Positions 26,346 to 34,845 of a stretch of DNA of 64,000 nt are shown here, one piece after another. The DNA comes from Sphingomonas panacisoli. Its GTDB lineage: Bacteria; Pseudomonadota; Alphaproteobacteria; Sphingomonadales; Sphingomonadaceae. Both the position numbers and the translations under genes were made by a program. The stretch is taken from positions 310,001 to 374,000 of the forward strand of contig NZ_CP042306.1 in the NCBI RefSeq assembly GCF_007859635.1. The letters are read 5' to 3'. The notes beneath the pieces are model-generated. The model saw only the letters and a list, made by a program, of their open reading frames with translations. It was not told the DNA's origin and searched no databases. Positions within the stretch are counted from its first letter, which is position 1. The number at the start of each line of letters is the position of its first letter.

Positions 26346-27122
26346 ATGGCCAGCGCGCCGCAATCGCTTCCCCTGTTCTACAATACGCTCGAGCCGCTTT
26401 CGAGCGAGGCGCATGCCAAGTTCAAGGTCCGCCTGACCGAAGGCGCCGACTTCCTGGTAAATCAGCACGCGATTCCCGTCACGGTCGACGAATTCCCGCT
26501 GGTCCAGCGCCAGATGCCGATCATCTTCTCGCAGGGCGACGATTCGGTGCCGCTCGCGCTGATGGGGCTGAACGAAGGCGTCAACGTCTTCATCGACGAG
26601 AAGGGCCAGCTGCGCGATCCCTACACCTACGTCCCGGCCTATATCCGCCGCTATCCGTATCTGCTCGCCCGGCTAACCCCGGACGCCGAAGAACTGACCT
26701 TATGCTTCGACCCGACCTCGCCGACGATCGGCGATTTCGAGGAAGGCGATCCGCTGTTCGAGAATGGCGAGGCGACGCCGCTGGTCCAGAACATCCTCGA
26801 TTTCAGCCAACAGTTCGAGGAAGCCGGCGCGCGTACCGGTGCGTTCATGAACGAGATCAAGGAACTCGACCTGCTGATGGACGGCGAAGTGTCGATCCAG
26901 CCGGAAGGCGTCGACAAGCCCTTCATCTATTCGGGTTTCAAGATGATCAGCGAAGAAAAGCTGACGGCACTGCGCGGCGACCAGCTGCGCAAGATCGTCC
27001 AGTCGGGGCTGCTGCCGTTGATCTACGCCCATCTGTTCTCGTTGTCGGTGATGCGGGAGATTTTCACGCGCCAGATGCAGCTCGGCCTGATGCCGGCGCC
27101 GCAATTGCAGCCGACCGCCTAA
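26346..27122 (+). CDS. SapC family protein
   Basis: 258 residues from ATG 26346, eight codons into the longest frame, where CAAGG lies just upstream. SapC-family proteins (PF07277) share LFYNTLEPLS near the start, VDEFPLVQRQMPIIFS, the repeated AYIRRYPYLL, and LQPEGVDKPFIYSGFKMISEEKL-like C-terminal sequence. In other bacteria they often lie next to TonB-dependent receptors and tryptophan halogenases; here no such partner is adjacent, so the role is unclear. No signal peptide is seen. Confidence 0.88.
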   Translation: MASAPQSLPLFYNTLEPLSSEAHAKFKVRLTEGADFLVNQHAIPVTVDEFPLVQRQMPIIFSQGDDSVPLALMGLNEGVNVFIDEKGQLRDPYTYVPAYIRRYPYLLARLTPDAEELTLCFDPTSPTIGDFEEGDPLFENGEATPLVQNILDFSQQFEEAGARTGAFMNEIKELDLLMDGEVSIQPEGVDKPFIYSGFKMISEEKLTALRGDQLRKIVQSGLLPLIYAHLFSLSVMREIFTRQMQLGLMPAPQLQPTA

Positions 27123-27206
27123 GGGTTTTGCGCCGTTTCGGGGGCGACGCGTCAAAGCGGCGCGTGGCCCCTTGAAACCAAATGCCCGCCTCCCTAGTTT
27201 AGATAC

Positions 27207-27313
27207 TGCACGGCGTCGTGTTCCCCCCTTTCGCGGGGCCGTGTGGCGCATCTTCGGATGCGCCTCCTCCCTGAACCTTGGCCGCCTCGGGCATCTGCCC
27301 GGGGCGGTTTTTT
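27207..27313 (+). ncRNA. Probable trans-acting small RNA with CCUCCUCCC element
   Basis: No gene spans 27123-27321, yet the DNA is highly structured. A TTGAAA box (27172-27177) and TAGTTT (27195-27200), 17 bases apart, could be a promoter. A CCCC/GGGG hairpin is followed by a perfect UUCG-loop hairpin, GCGCATC-TTCG-GATGCGC, then an open CTCCTCCCTGAACC and a terminator (27282-27307) with six T. The single-stranded CCUCCUCCC can pair with Shine-Dalgarno sites, as in alphaproteobacterial sRNAs of the suhB/alpha-r14 kind. The family assignment is inference; ends are approximate. Confidence 0.6.
27282..27313 (+). terminator. Intrinsic terminator of the small RNA
   Basis: CCGCCTCGGGC and GCCCGGGGCGG pair with one G-T wobble around ATCT, followed by six T. 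It ends nine bases before the stop of the convergent N-formylglutamate amidohydrolase gene. Confidence 0.85.
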
Positions 27314-27321
27314 ATCGGGCG

Positions 27322-28170
27322 TTATTCGGCCGCCTGGGCGTATTCGCCGCACAGCAACTCGTCGGTCGCCGCGTCGATCATCCGGCGCAGCAACGCGGCG
27401 GTCGCGGCCAGCCCCTTGCCGGGCGCGTTGAGCCCCGCATCGAGATAGAGCCGGCGGTCGACTTCGACCTGGATCGCGTGGATGCCATCGGTGGGATTGC
27501 CGTGGCGGCCCAGGATATGTCCGCCGGGATAGGGCGTGTTGAGCGCGACCATCGCGCCAGCTTTGATTGCTTCGCTCTCGATCCGATGGACCAGCCGCGC
27601 GCCGGCGCTCCGCCCGAACCGGTCGCCCAGTACGATCCGCGCGGGGCGCGGGCCGGGCAGCGGCGGCATCGAGTGCAGATCGATCAGCAGCGCGATTCCG
27701 AACCGGTCGCGCGCCGCCGCCAGCGCCGTGTTGAGCGCGGCGTGATACGGCCGGTGATCGTCGGCGATGCGCTGGCACACCTCCTCGTCGGCCAGGCGAC
27801 GGCGCCATAACGTCACCCCCGGCGCGGCGCGGCGCGGAATCAGGCCGAGCCCACTCCGCAACTTGGTCGCCGCCACGCCCGCCGGGATCGGCCGCGCGCC
27901 GTCGTCGATCAGCGGATCGCGCTCGTCCTCGGCGCGGTTGAGGTCGATCCAGGCGCGCGCGCGGCGCTGGACGAACAGAGTCTCGTCACCCCGCGCGGCC
28001 CGCGCCAGCGTATCGGCATGGCGATCCTCCAGCGCGAGCATCGACGCGACCGGCACCGCGGCCGCCGCGCGCAGCTGCAGCGGATAATCGCGCCCCGCAT
28101 GCGGCACCGACACCACCACCGGACTGTCCGGCGGGATCGGCCCGATACGATCGAACGAGGTTGCGGTCAT
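27322..28170 (-). CDS. N-formylglutamate amidohydrolase family protein
   Basis: 282 residues. The family (PF05013) hydrolyses N-formyl-L-glutamate, the last step of one histidine degradation route. Visible are VVVSVPHAGRDYP near the start, EDRHADTL, ARAWIDLNRAEDERDP, IDLHSMPP and NTPYPGGHI, which hold the predicted zinc ligands and catalytic Glu. No hut genes are adjacent, so the physiological role may be other than histidine breakdown. In related genomes the same gene lies next to cpdR, as here (divergent starts 107 bases apart). Confidence 0.88.
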   Translation of the reverse strand: MTATSFDRIGPIPPDSPVVVSVPHAGRDYPLQLRAAAAVPVASMLALEDRHADTLARAARGDETLFVQRRARAWIDLNRAEDERDPLIDDGARPIPAGVAATKLRSGLGLIPRRAAPGVTLWRRRLADEEVCQRIADDHRPYHAALNTALAAARDRFGIALLIDLHSMPPLPGPRPARIVLGDRFGRSAGARLVHRIESEAIKAGAMVALNTPYPGGHILGRHGNPTDGIHAIQVEVDRRLYLDAGLNAPGKGLAATAALLRRMIDAATDELLCGEYAQAAE

Positions 28171-28276
28171 ACGTGTATCTTATGCGCCGCAACGGGACGC
28201 GGCAATCGGGGGTAAAAGCTGGAAAATCTTAAGTCCTTCGCGCATAATACCGGCCAGACGATAAAGCAGGGCGGCG

Positions 28277-28655
28277 ATGATCAGAATTCTCTTGGCCGAG
28301 GACGATGCGGTGATGCGCGAGTATCTCACGCGCGCGCTCGAACGTTCGGGTTATGCCGTCACCGCCGTCGATCGCGGCACCGCCGCGTTGCCGCTGGTCC
28401 AGACCGAACATTTCGACCTGCTGCTAACCGATATCGTGATGCCCGAAATGGACGGGATCGAATTGGCCCAAAAGGCCGCCGAGATCGCGCCGAGTATGCG
28501 CGTCATGTTCATCACCGGCTTTGCGGCCGTCACGCTCCCGCGCCGGCAAAGCGATGCCGCAGGCGCGCGTGCTGTCGAAGCCGTTCCATTTGCGCGACCT
28601 GGTGATGGAGGTCGATCGCATGTTCGAATCGGAAAGCGCCAGCGGGGGCCTTTAA
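28277..28655 (+). pseudogene. cpdR: CpdR-like single-domain response regulator, frameshifted
   Basis: The first 87 codons give a nearly perfect CpdR receiver: ILLAEDDAVMREYLTRALE, phosphoacceptor Asp in LLLTDIVMPEMDG and VMFITGFAAVTL. After 28537 the frame diverges, but the expected end (MPQARVLSKPFHLRDLVMEV, then DRMFESESASGGL and TAA) continues in the next frame up to 28655. One extra base in CTCCCGCGCC (28535-28544) explains it. In Caulobacter CpdR controls ClpXP recruitment to the cell pole. Either an assembly error or a disrupted gene; without repair the product loses the conserved Lys and last helix. Confidence 0.85.
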
Positions 28656-28746
28656 ATCGACGAATAGATCGATTCGTATTATAAGATTTGCTTTTACGGA
28701 TGAATGCCTTCATTCCGTCCCCGATTGAGTTCGGGGAGAGCAAGGC

Positions 28747-29271
28747 ATGCGTTCCGTAAGCTTGGTTTTGTTGATCGCTGTCGCATCGCCGGCATTTGGA
28801 CAAACCGCTTCCAATACCGGGTCAGCCAATCCTCGAGCTGCGTTTGATTTTCTGCTCGGCGAATGGCAAGTTCAGCCAGCGGACGGCACGGCTCCACGAC
28901 CCGACCTCTATTACCGCTTCAGCAAACCCGCCGAGACGCCGGTCATCGCAGGAGACTGGAAATTCGATCGCGGCGTCGCGGGGAAACCGGACATCGCGGT
29001 CGGCAAATACTATAGCGGCTACGACAACACGACCGCGACCTGGTCCTTCTACTATGTCAGCGATCGCTCGGCGCAAGCATGGCCCGGCACGCTGAAAGAC
29101 GGAACGTGGTATTTCGAGCACGATTTCATGGCTGACGGCAAACCCTTTCATCAGCGCCAATGGTGGGAAATCGTCGATCAGCGGACGATCCGCCGACATA
29201 TCGAAAATACCGCGGAGAATGGCGCCGCGCCGCCCGGCGTGGTGATTACGTTGGTCAAGCGGTCAGGCTGA
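28747..29271 (+). CDS. Secreted lipocalin-like protein, DUF1579-type fold suspected
   Basis: 174 residues. A signal peptide (MRSVSLVLLIAVASPAFG) leads to a beta-rich domain with FDFLLGEWQVQ near residue 34, a hallmark opening of small DUF1579-like lipocalin-type proteins, then WSFYYVSDRSAQAWPG and GTWYFEHDFMADG. The ligand is unknown. Codon use is somewhat less GC-rich than in neighbours. It sits between cpdR and tRNA-Val and has its own start region (GGGGAGAGCAAGGC upstream). Confidence 0.68.
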   Translation: MRSVSLVLLIAVASPAFGQTASNTGSANPRAAFDFLLGEWQVQPADGTAPRPDLYYRFSKPAETPVIAGDWKFDRGVAGKPDIAVGKYYSGYDNTTATWSFYYVSDRSAQAWPGTLKDGTWYFEHDFMADGKPFHQRQWWEIVDQRTIRRHIENTAENGAAPPGVVITLVKRSG

Positions 29272-29345
29272 CAAATCAATCGACAAAGGCCGCACGGCTA
29301 CGGGTTGCGCCTGCGCGGAACCCCCGTTAAAGGCCGCTCCCTCGT

Positions 29346-29420
29346 GGGCGTATAGCTCAGTGGTAGAGCACTGTGTTGACATCGCAGGGGTCGCAAGTTC
29401 AAACCTTGCTACGCCCACCA
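29346..29420 (+). tRNA. tRNA-Val (anticodon GAC)
   Basis: 75 bases including encoded CCA. Acceptor stem GGGCGTA pairs with TACGCCC; D arm GCTC-AGTGGTA-GAGC; anticodon stem CTGTG/CGCAG with loop TTGACAT, giving GAC; T arm GCAAG-TTCAAAC-CTTGC. A terminator follows three bases after CCA, so it is a single tRNA unit. Confidence 0.97.
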
Positions 29421-29422
29421 TT

Positions 29423-29458
29423 AAAAGCCCGCTTGGTCACCGACCCGGCGGGCTTTTT
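29423..29458 (+). terminator. Terminator of tRNA-Val
   Basis: AAAAGCCCGC and GCGGGCTTTTT pair around a 15-base loop, and the stem ends in a T run. It starts directly after the tRNA. Confidence 0.8.
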
Positions 29459-29516
29459 CGTGTTCGGGCGCAAGCGGCGGAGTGTGCGCCGGCGCTAAGC
29501 CGCGCATGGTCGCGCG

Positions 29517-30218
29517 ATGACCGAACGAACCGACACATTCGACTGGGCCATGATCGCCCGTGATCTCGATGAAAGAGGCTGGGCCGTGTTGCCCGGGTTG
29601 CTGAGTGGGGATGCGAGCGACGGCGTTGCCGCTCTCTACGGTCCCGGCGATACGTTTCGCAGCCATGTGGTGATGGCGCGGCACGGTTTCGGGCGCGGCG
29701 AGTATCGCTATTTCGCCTATCCGTTGCCGCCGCTGGTGGAGGGACTGCGAACGAAGCTGTACCTACACCTCGCGCCGATCGCGAACCATTGGCACGAACG
29801 GATGAGTGTGGCGACGCGCTTCCCTGCCGACCACGCCGCTTTCCTTGAGCGGTGCCACGCCGACGGACAGGCGCGGCCGACACCGTTGCTGCTGCAATAC
29901 GGCGCCGGCGATTATAACTGCCTGCATCAGGATCTGTACGGCGAGCACGTCTTCCCGTTGCAGGTCGCGGTGCTGTTGTCAGCACCGGGAGAAGCTTTCG
30001 ATGGCGGCGAGTTCGTGCTGACCGAGCAACGCCCGCGGATGCAGTCGCGGGTCGAGGTCGTGCCGCTGGGCAAGGGCGACGGCGTGGTGTTCGCGGTCAA
30101 CAGCCGGCCGCAACGCGGCACGCGCGGAGACTATCGCGTCGCGATGCGCCACGGCGTCAGCCGCGTGCGGCGCGGGCATCGTCACACGCTCGGGATCATC
30201 TTCCACGATGCCGCGTGA
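29517..30218 (+). CDS. 2OG-Fe(II) oxygenase
   Basis: 233 residues. The iron-binding facial triad is visible as HQD in NCLHQDLYGEH (about residues 138-146) and the distal His in AMRHGVSR, with an Arg following for 2-oxoglutarate. The N-terminus DLDERGWAVLPGLLS is typical for small bacterial hydroxylases of this kind. The stop is within 20 bases of the ogt start, so the two are probably one operon; this points to a role linked to DNA alkylation repair, but the substrate is not shown by the sequence. Confidence 0.85.
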   Translation: MTERTDTFDWAMIARDLDERGWAVLPGLLSGDASDGVAALYGPGDTFRSHVVMARHGFGRGEYRYFAYPLPPLVEGLRTKLYLHLAPIANHWHERMSVATRFPADHAAFLERCHADGQARPTPLLLQYGAGDYNCLHQDLYGEHVFPLQVAVLLSAPGEAFDGGEFVLTEQRPRMQSRVEVVPLGKGDGVVFAVNSRPQRGTRGDYRVAMRHGVSRVRRGHRHTLGIIFHDAA

Positions 30219-30237
30219 TGTGGGAAAGCAACCGGCG

Positions 30238-30804
30238 ATGCATCGATATCACGTCTTCGAAACCGCACATGGCTTCGCCGCGATCGGGTGGAGCGGGCGC
30301 GGCATCACGGCGTTCCGGCTTCCCGCTAGCACGGCCGCGGAGGCCGAGCGCGCGTTGTTGCGACGCTTGTCCGACGCCGTCCGGACCGATCCACCCGCCG
30401 ATGTTGCGACGGTGATCGCTGCGGCGCAGCGTTATTTCGCGGGTGAGCAGACCGATTTCGACGGGGTCCCGATCGACCTTGGGGAACAGTCGCCGTTCTT
30501 CGCGCGGGTGTACGATGCCGTCCGCGCGCTCGGCTGGGGCGAGAGCACGACCTATGGCGCGGTGGCGAAGCAGCTGGGCGCCGGACCAGAATTCGCGCGC
30601 GATGTCGGGCAGGCGATGGCGAGCAATCCGATCCCGCTGATCGTGCCGTGCCATCGCGTCCTGGCGGCGGGCGGCAAGGTCGGCGGCTTTTCCGCGCCGG
30701 GCGGATCGATCGCGAAGGCTCGGATGCTCGCGCTCGAAGGCGTCGAGACCGCAGCGGCGCCGCTCGCACCCAAGCCCACGACCCAGCAATCGTTCGGTTT
30801 CTGA
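30238..30804 (+). CDS. ogt: Methylated-DNA--[protein]-cysteine S-methyltransferase
   Basis: 188 residues from ATG 30238 (GGGAAAG upstream); an in-frame ATG ten codons earlier lies inside the oxygenase gene. The C-terminal DNA-binding and active-site domain has VPCHRVL with the acceptor Cys, preceded by TYGAVAKQLG (HTH) and AMASNPIPLI, and followed by GGKVGGFSAPGG. It removes methyl groups from O6-methylguanine in a suicide reaction. The Ada N-terminal regulatory zinc domain is absent, so this is the Ogt form. Confidence 0.93.
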   Translation: MHRYHVFETAHGFAAIGWSGRGITAFRLPASTAAEAERALLRRLSDAVRTDPPADVATVIAAAQRYFAGEQTDFDGVPIDLGEQSPFFARVYDAVRALGWGESTTYGAVAKQLGAGPEFARDVGQAMASNPIPLIVPCHRVLAAGGKVGGFSAPGGSIAKARMLALEGVETAAAPLAPKPTTQQSFGF

Positions 30805-30842
30805 CCCCATCTTGCCGCGCTGCAGCGAAGCGCCTAGAGGCC

Positions 30843-31014
30843 GGCAGGTGACGGGTTCTCGCCGCGAGGCGGGAAGCAAAAGGGAAGTCCGGTGACGAGA
30901 CCGGCGCTGCCCCCGCAACTGTGACCGGATAGCGGTCGCGCCACAAAGCCACTGGCCTTCGGGCTGGGAAGGCGGCGCGAACGCGGCGACCCGGGAGCCA
31001 GGAGACCTGCCCGC
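30843..31014 (+). promoter_or_regulatory. Cobalamin (B12) riboswitch
   Basis: Conserved blocks occur in order: AGGTGACGGG (30846 on), GGGAAGTCCGGTGACGAG, the core CCCCCGCAACTGTGACCGG, GCCACTGG with GGGCTGGGAAGG, and the B12 box GAGCCAGGAGACCTGCC (30995-31011). It lies about 140 bases upstream of the btuB start. High adenosyl- or other cobalamin should fold the RNA so that translation or elongation of the uptake operon stops. Confidence 0.95.
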
Positions 31015-31153
31015 CACAGTCGATTCCTTCGCGCGGACGGGGTGTGCCGAGCGAACGAGGGAGCACCCTCGCGTGAACGACATGAACCGGGCCGTCGCGG
31101 CCGGGTGTCGTGTTGGCATCCCGGCGACCGGCCCTTTGAAGGGGTCATGTCCA

Positions 31154-33073
31154 ATGTTGAAGTTCTTAATCCTGACGTCGTCGGCGCTTGTCGCGGTAGC
31201 GCTCAGTTCGTCGGCGCGCGCTCAATCCACGACGCAGATCACCAAGCCGGTCTTTTGCGTCTATGACGGCGAATATGAACCGTGCGGGTCGATGGTCGAC
31301 AACGACATCATCATCAGCGCGACCGGTGTCGTCGAGAAGCCGGAATCGACCGGCCACGCCATCACCGTGATCGACCGCCAGACGATCGAGCAGCGTCAGG
31401 CCGTCGCGATCAGCGACCTCCTCGCAACCACGCCCGGCGTCACCGTGACGCGCAACGGCGGGCTCGGCACGCTGAGCACCGTCCGCATCCGCGGCGCGGA
31501 GGGCGAGCAGACGCTGACGCTGATCGACGGCGTGCGCGTCAACGATCCGTCCTCGCCGGGCGGCGGATTCGACTTCGCCAACCTGCTGTCGGGATCGGTC
31601 GAGCGGGTCGAAGTATTGCGCGGGCCGAACTCGGTACCGTGGGGCAGCCAAGCGATCGGCGGCGTCGTCAACGTCGTCACCGCCGCGCCGACCGACCGCT
31701 TCAGCGCGCGCGCCAACGCCGAATATGGCAGCTTCGACAGCGTGTTCGCCAATGCCGGCATCTCCGGCAAGGCAGGGCGCTTTTCCGGATCGTTCAACGC
31801 GGGCTATCTGCGCACCGACGGTATTTCGGCGGCGGCGAGCGGGACCGAGCCCGACGGCTATCGCCAATATGGCGGGACGGCGCGGATCGGCGTGGACATC
31901 ACCGACGCGATCAGCCTCGACCTGCGCGGCTATTACGCCAACAGCCGCGTCGATATCGACGGCTTCGGCTTCACGCCGCCGTTCCTGCCGGTCGACGACG
32001 CCGAATATGCCGAGACGCAGGAGATTTACGGTTATGCCGGGCTCAACGTCGGGCTGGGGCGGCTGAAGAACAGGATCGCCTTCACGATCGCCGACATCAA
32101 CCGCGACAATTTCGACCCGACCTTCGGGTCCGCACCGTCCTTCTTCGCGCGCGGCCGCTCGGAACGTTACGAATATCAGGGGGATTGGCGCGCGTCCGGC
32201 GCGATCCGCCTGGTCGCCGGGGCGCAGCGCGAGAATACCCGCTTCACCGACGGCAGCGTGTTCAAGTCGCGCGGCACCACCAGCGTCTATGGCGAAGCTA
32301 TCCTGACGCCGATTGCACGTCTGACGCTGACCGGTGGTGTGCGCTACGACGACGATTCCGCGTTCGGCGGGCACACGACGTTCGGCGCCAACGCGGTCTA
32401 TTCGCTATCCATTGGCACGACGTTTCGCGGCAGCTACGCCGAGGGGTTCAAGGCGCCGACCCTCTATCAACTGTTCGGGCCGTTCGGGCTCGGCAACCCC
32501 AACCTCCAGCCCGAATCCGCGCGCAGCTATGACGTCGGGATCGAGCAGAATCTGGTCGGCAGCGCGATCACGATCAGCGCGACATGGTTTCACCGCGATA
32601 CTCGCAATCAGATCGACTATAACGCGGCGACCTTCACGTACGGCAATATCGCCCGCACGCGTGGAAAGGGCCTGGAGGTCGGGCTCAACATGCGACCGAG
32701 CGACCGGCTGACGCTGAGCGGGTCGTACAGCTTCATCGATTCGATCAACCGCTCGCCAGGCGCCAATTTCGGCAAGCAGCTGGCGCGTCGCCCGCGTCAG
32801 TCGGTCAGCGCGTCGATCGACTGGGAGACGCCGCTCAAGCTGTCGGTCGGCGCGACGGTGCTGGCGGTCGGCGACAGTTTCGACGACGCGGGGAACTTCA
32901 ACCGGCTCGACGGCTACGTCGTCGCGGGCGTCCGTGCCGAACTGCCGATCGGCAATCGGTTCGCGATCTATGGTCGCGTCGACAACCTGTTCGACGAAAA
33001 ATACACCGTCGTGCGCGGTTACGGCACGCCGGGCCGCGCGGCCTATGGCGGCATTCGTGTGAAGTTCGATTGA
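31154..33073 (+). CDS. btuB: TonB-dependent vitamin B12 receptor, BtuB-like
   Basis: 639 residues from ATG 31154, which starts a signal peptide (MLKFLILTSSALVAVALSSS). After it come a TonB-box-like stretch (DNDIIISATG), the plug domain (ISDLLATTPGVTVTRNGG, VRIRGAEGEQTLTLIDGVR and VEVLRGPNSVPWGSQAIGG) and a 22-strand barrel ending in an aromatic residue (RVKFD is close to that pattern). The riboswitch upstream and the transport genes downstream identify the substrate as a cobamide. Its stop overlaps the btuF start (TTGA). Confidence 0.93.
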   Translation: MLKFLILTSSALVAVALSSSARAQSTTQITKPVFCVYDGEYEPCGSMVDNDIIISATGVVEKPESTGHAITVIDRQTIEQRQAVAISDLLATTPGVTVTRNGGLGTLSTVRIRGAEGEQTLTLIDGVRVNDPSSPGGGFDFANLLSGSVERVEVLRGPNSVPWGSQAIGGVVNVVTAAPTDRFSARANAEYGSFDSVFANAGISGKAGRFSGSFNAGYLRTDGISAAASGTEPDGYRQYGGTARIGVDITDAISLDLRGYYANSRVDIDGFGFTPPFLPVDDAEYAETQEIYGYAGLNVGLGRLKNRIAFTIADINRDNFDPTFGSAPSFFARGRSERYEYQGDWRASGAIRLVAGAQRENTRFTDGSVFKSRGTTSVYGEAILTPIARLTLTGGVRYDDDSAFGGHTTFGANAVYSLSIGTTFRGSYAEGFKAPTLYQLFGPFGLGNPNLQPESARSYDVGIEQNLVGSAITISATWFHRDTRNQIDYNAATFTYGNIARTRGKGLEVGLNMRPSDRLTLSGSYSFIDSINRSPGANFGKQLARRPRQSVSASIDWETPLKLSVGATVLAVGDSFDDAGNFNRLDGYVVAGVRAELPIGNRFAIYGRVDNLFDEKYTVVRGYGTPGRAAYGGIRVKFD

Positions 33074-33871
33074 GGCGAGCGATCGCCTCGATCGCGCTGG
33101 CGCTGGCGGGCTGCAGTGCGCAGCCCGTCCGCACTGGCGGAATCGTCTCGACCAATCCGTGTGCCGACCAGTTGCTGCTCGCGTTGGTGCCGCCGGAGCG
33201 GGTCGCGGCGATCAGCCATTATTCGCAAGAAGCCGCCGCCACGTCGATCCCGCTCGACCTCGCGCGGCGGTTTCGGGGAACGGCGGGGACGGCGGAGGAG
33301 GTTGTCGCGATGAAGCCCGATCTCGTGCTCGCCTCCAGCTTCACCCCGGCAAGCACGCTGCGCGCCTATCAAAAGCTTGGCCTGAAGGTGCTGTTGCTCG
33401 ATCTCGCCCACGACGATCGCCGCGAGCCGCGACCAGATCCGCTCGGTCGCCGCAGCGCTCGGCTCGCAGGCTGCGGGCGAACGATTGATCGCGCGCATCG
33501 ATGCGGCCGTCGCCGCAGCGGTGCCGAAGGACGCGGCTAGGCCCACAGCCTTGCTGTTCATCGCCGACAATTTCGCCAATGGCGGACCGACCCTGCTGAC
33601 CGAAATGCTCGGCCGCGCGGGGTTCGCCTCGCCGCCCGCGGAGATGTCGCGAGCGGTGCCGATCGAGGCGATCGTGCGTAACCCGCCCGCCGTGATCATG
33701 ACGCCCGATCCCGACGGCCGCACCGCCACTCTGCGGCGGCACGTCCTGGCGCGCGCGGGTCTGCGCGTCGCCGAGGCGGCCTTTCCACGCACGTTTGTCA
33801 ATTGCGGCGGGCCGACGATCATTCCCGCGATGCAGCGGCTCGCGGTGATCCGCGCGGGGATGACGCGATGA
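33070..33871 (+). pseudogene. btuF: Cobalamin-binding lipoprotein BtuF-like, frameshifted
   Basis: The TTG start overlaps the btuB stop. The first frame gives a lipoprotein signal (ALALAGC), STNPCADQLLLALVPPERV, ISHYS and GLKVLLLDL. From about 33405 the coding continues one frame on: PTTIAASRDQIRSVAAALGS, then ERLIARIDAAV to FVNCGGPTIIPAMQRL, ending at 33871. One extra base near CTCGCCC (33403-33409) accounts for both. The intact product would be the periplasmic partner of the ABC importer. It overlaps btuC by ATGA. Sequencing error or real loss cannot be separated here. Confidence 0.85.
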
Positions 33872-34845
33872 ACCGGACGATCCGCCTGCTGCTGCTCGCG
33901 GCGCTGACGCTGGCGATGGTCGCACTGTCGCTGGCGGCGGGAAAGCAATGGCTGCCATGGGAAGCCTGGACCGGCCAGGATCCGCGCTGGGCGATCGTGA
34001 TCGAGTTGCGGGTGCCACGCGCGTTGCTCGGTGCGCTGCTCGGTGCATCGCTCGGCCTGTCGGGTGCGGTGCTGCAGGGGTATCTGCGCAATCCGCTGGC
34101 CGACCCGACGGTGATCGGCGTGTCGTCGTGCGCGGCGCTCGGCGCAGTTGCCTCGATTGTGTTCGGACTCGGTGGGATCGCAGGCGGGCTGGGTCAGTTC
34201 GGTTGGGCGATGGCCGGGGCGGGCGGGGCGATGGCGCTGCTCGGTCTGCTGACCGCGCGCGCGGAAAGCCCGGTGGTGTTCGTGCTGGCCGGGACGGTGC
34301 TGGCGAGCCTCGCGGGCGCGCTGACCGCGTTCCTGATCTCGATCGCCCCCAATCCTTATGCGGTCGCGGAAGCGATCGACTGGCTAATGGGCGCGCTGAC
34401 CGATCGCGGCACCACCGACGTGATGCTCGCGGCACCGTTCATGGTCGGCGGCACGCTCGTGCTGCTGACCACGGGCCGCGCGCTCGACGCGCTGGCGCTG
34501 GGCGAGGATGCCGCGCGGTCGCTCGGCGCGAACTTGGCGCGGCTACGCTGGACCGTGGTGCTGGGCACCGGCCTCGCGGTCGGCGCCGGTGTGGCGGTCA
34601 CGGGTGTCGTCGGGTTTGTCGGGTTGGTCGTGCCGCATCTGTTGCGCCCCCTGTTCGGCGCGCGGCCCTCCGCCTTGCTGCTGCCGAGCGCGCTTGGCGG
34701 CGCGGCGCTGACGCTCGCCGCCGACAGTCTTTGTCGGCTGGCGCCGGGTGCTGGCGAGGTGCGGCTGGGCGTCGTCATGGCATTGATCGGCGCGCCGTTC
34801 TTCCTCGGCCTGTTGTTCCGCGAAGGGGGCCGGCAATGGCGCTGA
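33868..34845 (+). CDS. btuC: B12 ABC transporter permease, FecCD/BtuC family
   Basis: 325 residues from ATG 33868, which overlaps the preceding stop (ATGA). About nine to ten transmembrane helices are visible. Family motifs include ELRVPRALLGALLGASLGLSG, GYLRNPLADPTVIGVSS and GVVGFVGLVVPHLLR, the coupling segment that contacts the ATPase. It forms a homodimer in the inner membrane. The riboswitch context assigns cobalamin; by sequence alone the protein could also carry iron-siderophores. Confidence 0.92.
   Translation: MNRTIRLLLLAALTLAMVALSLAAGKQWLPWEAWTGQDPRWAIVIELRVPRALLGALLGASLGLSGAVLQGYLRNPLADPTVIGVSSCAALGAVASIVFGLGGIAGGLGQFGWAMAGAGGAMALLGLLTARAESPVVFVLAGTVLASLAGALTAFLISIAPNPYAVAEAIDWLMGALTDRGTTDVMLAAPFMVGGTLVLLTTGRALDALALGEDAARSLGANLARLRWTVVLGTGLAVGAGVAVTGVVGFVGLVVPHLLRPLFGARPSALLLPSALGGAALTLAADSLCRLAPGAGEVRLGVVMALIGAPFFLGLLFREGGRQWR

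Noticed and set aside
27123..27321. Short protein-coding frame in the sapC-amidohydrolase gap
   Set aside because: The region is dominated by hairpins and a terminator; no frame has a start with ribosome binding site.
31073..31153. Upstream start for the btuB-like receptor
   Set aside because: Residues before ATG 31154 do not resemble a signal peptide and lie in the leader between riboswitch and gene.
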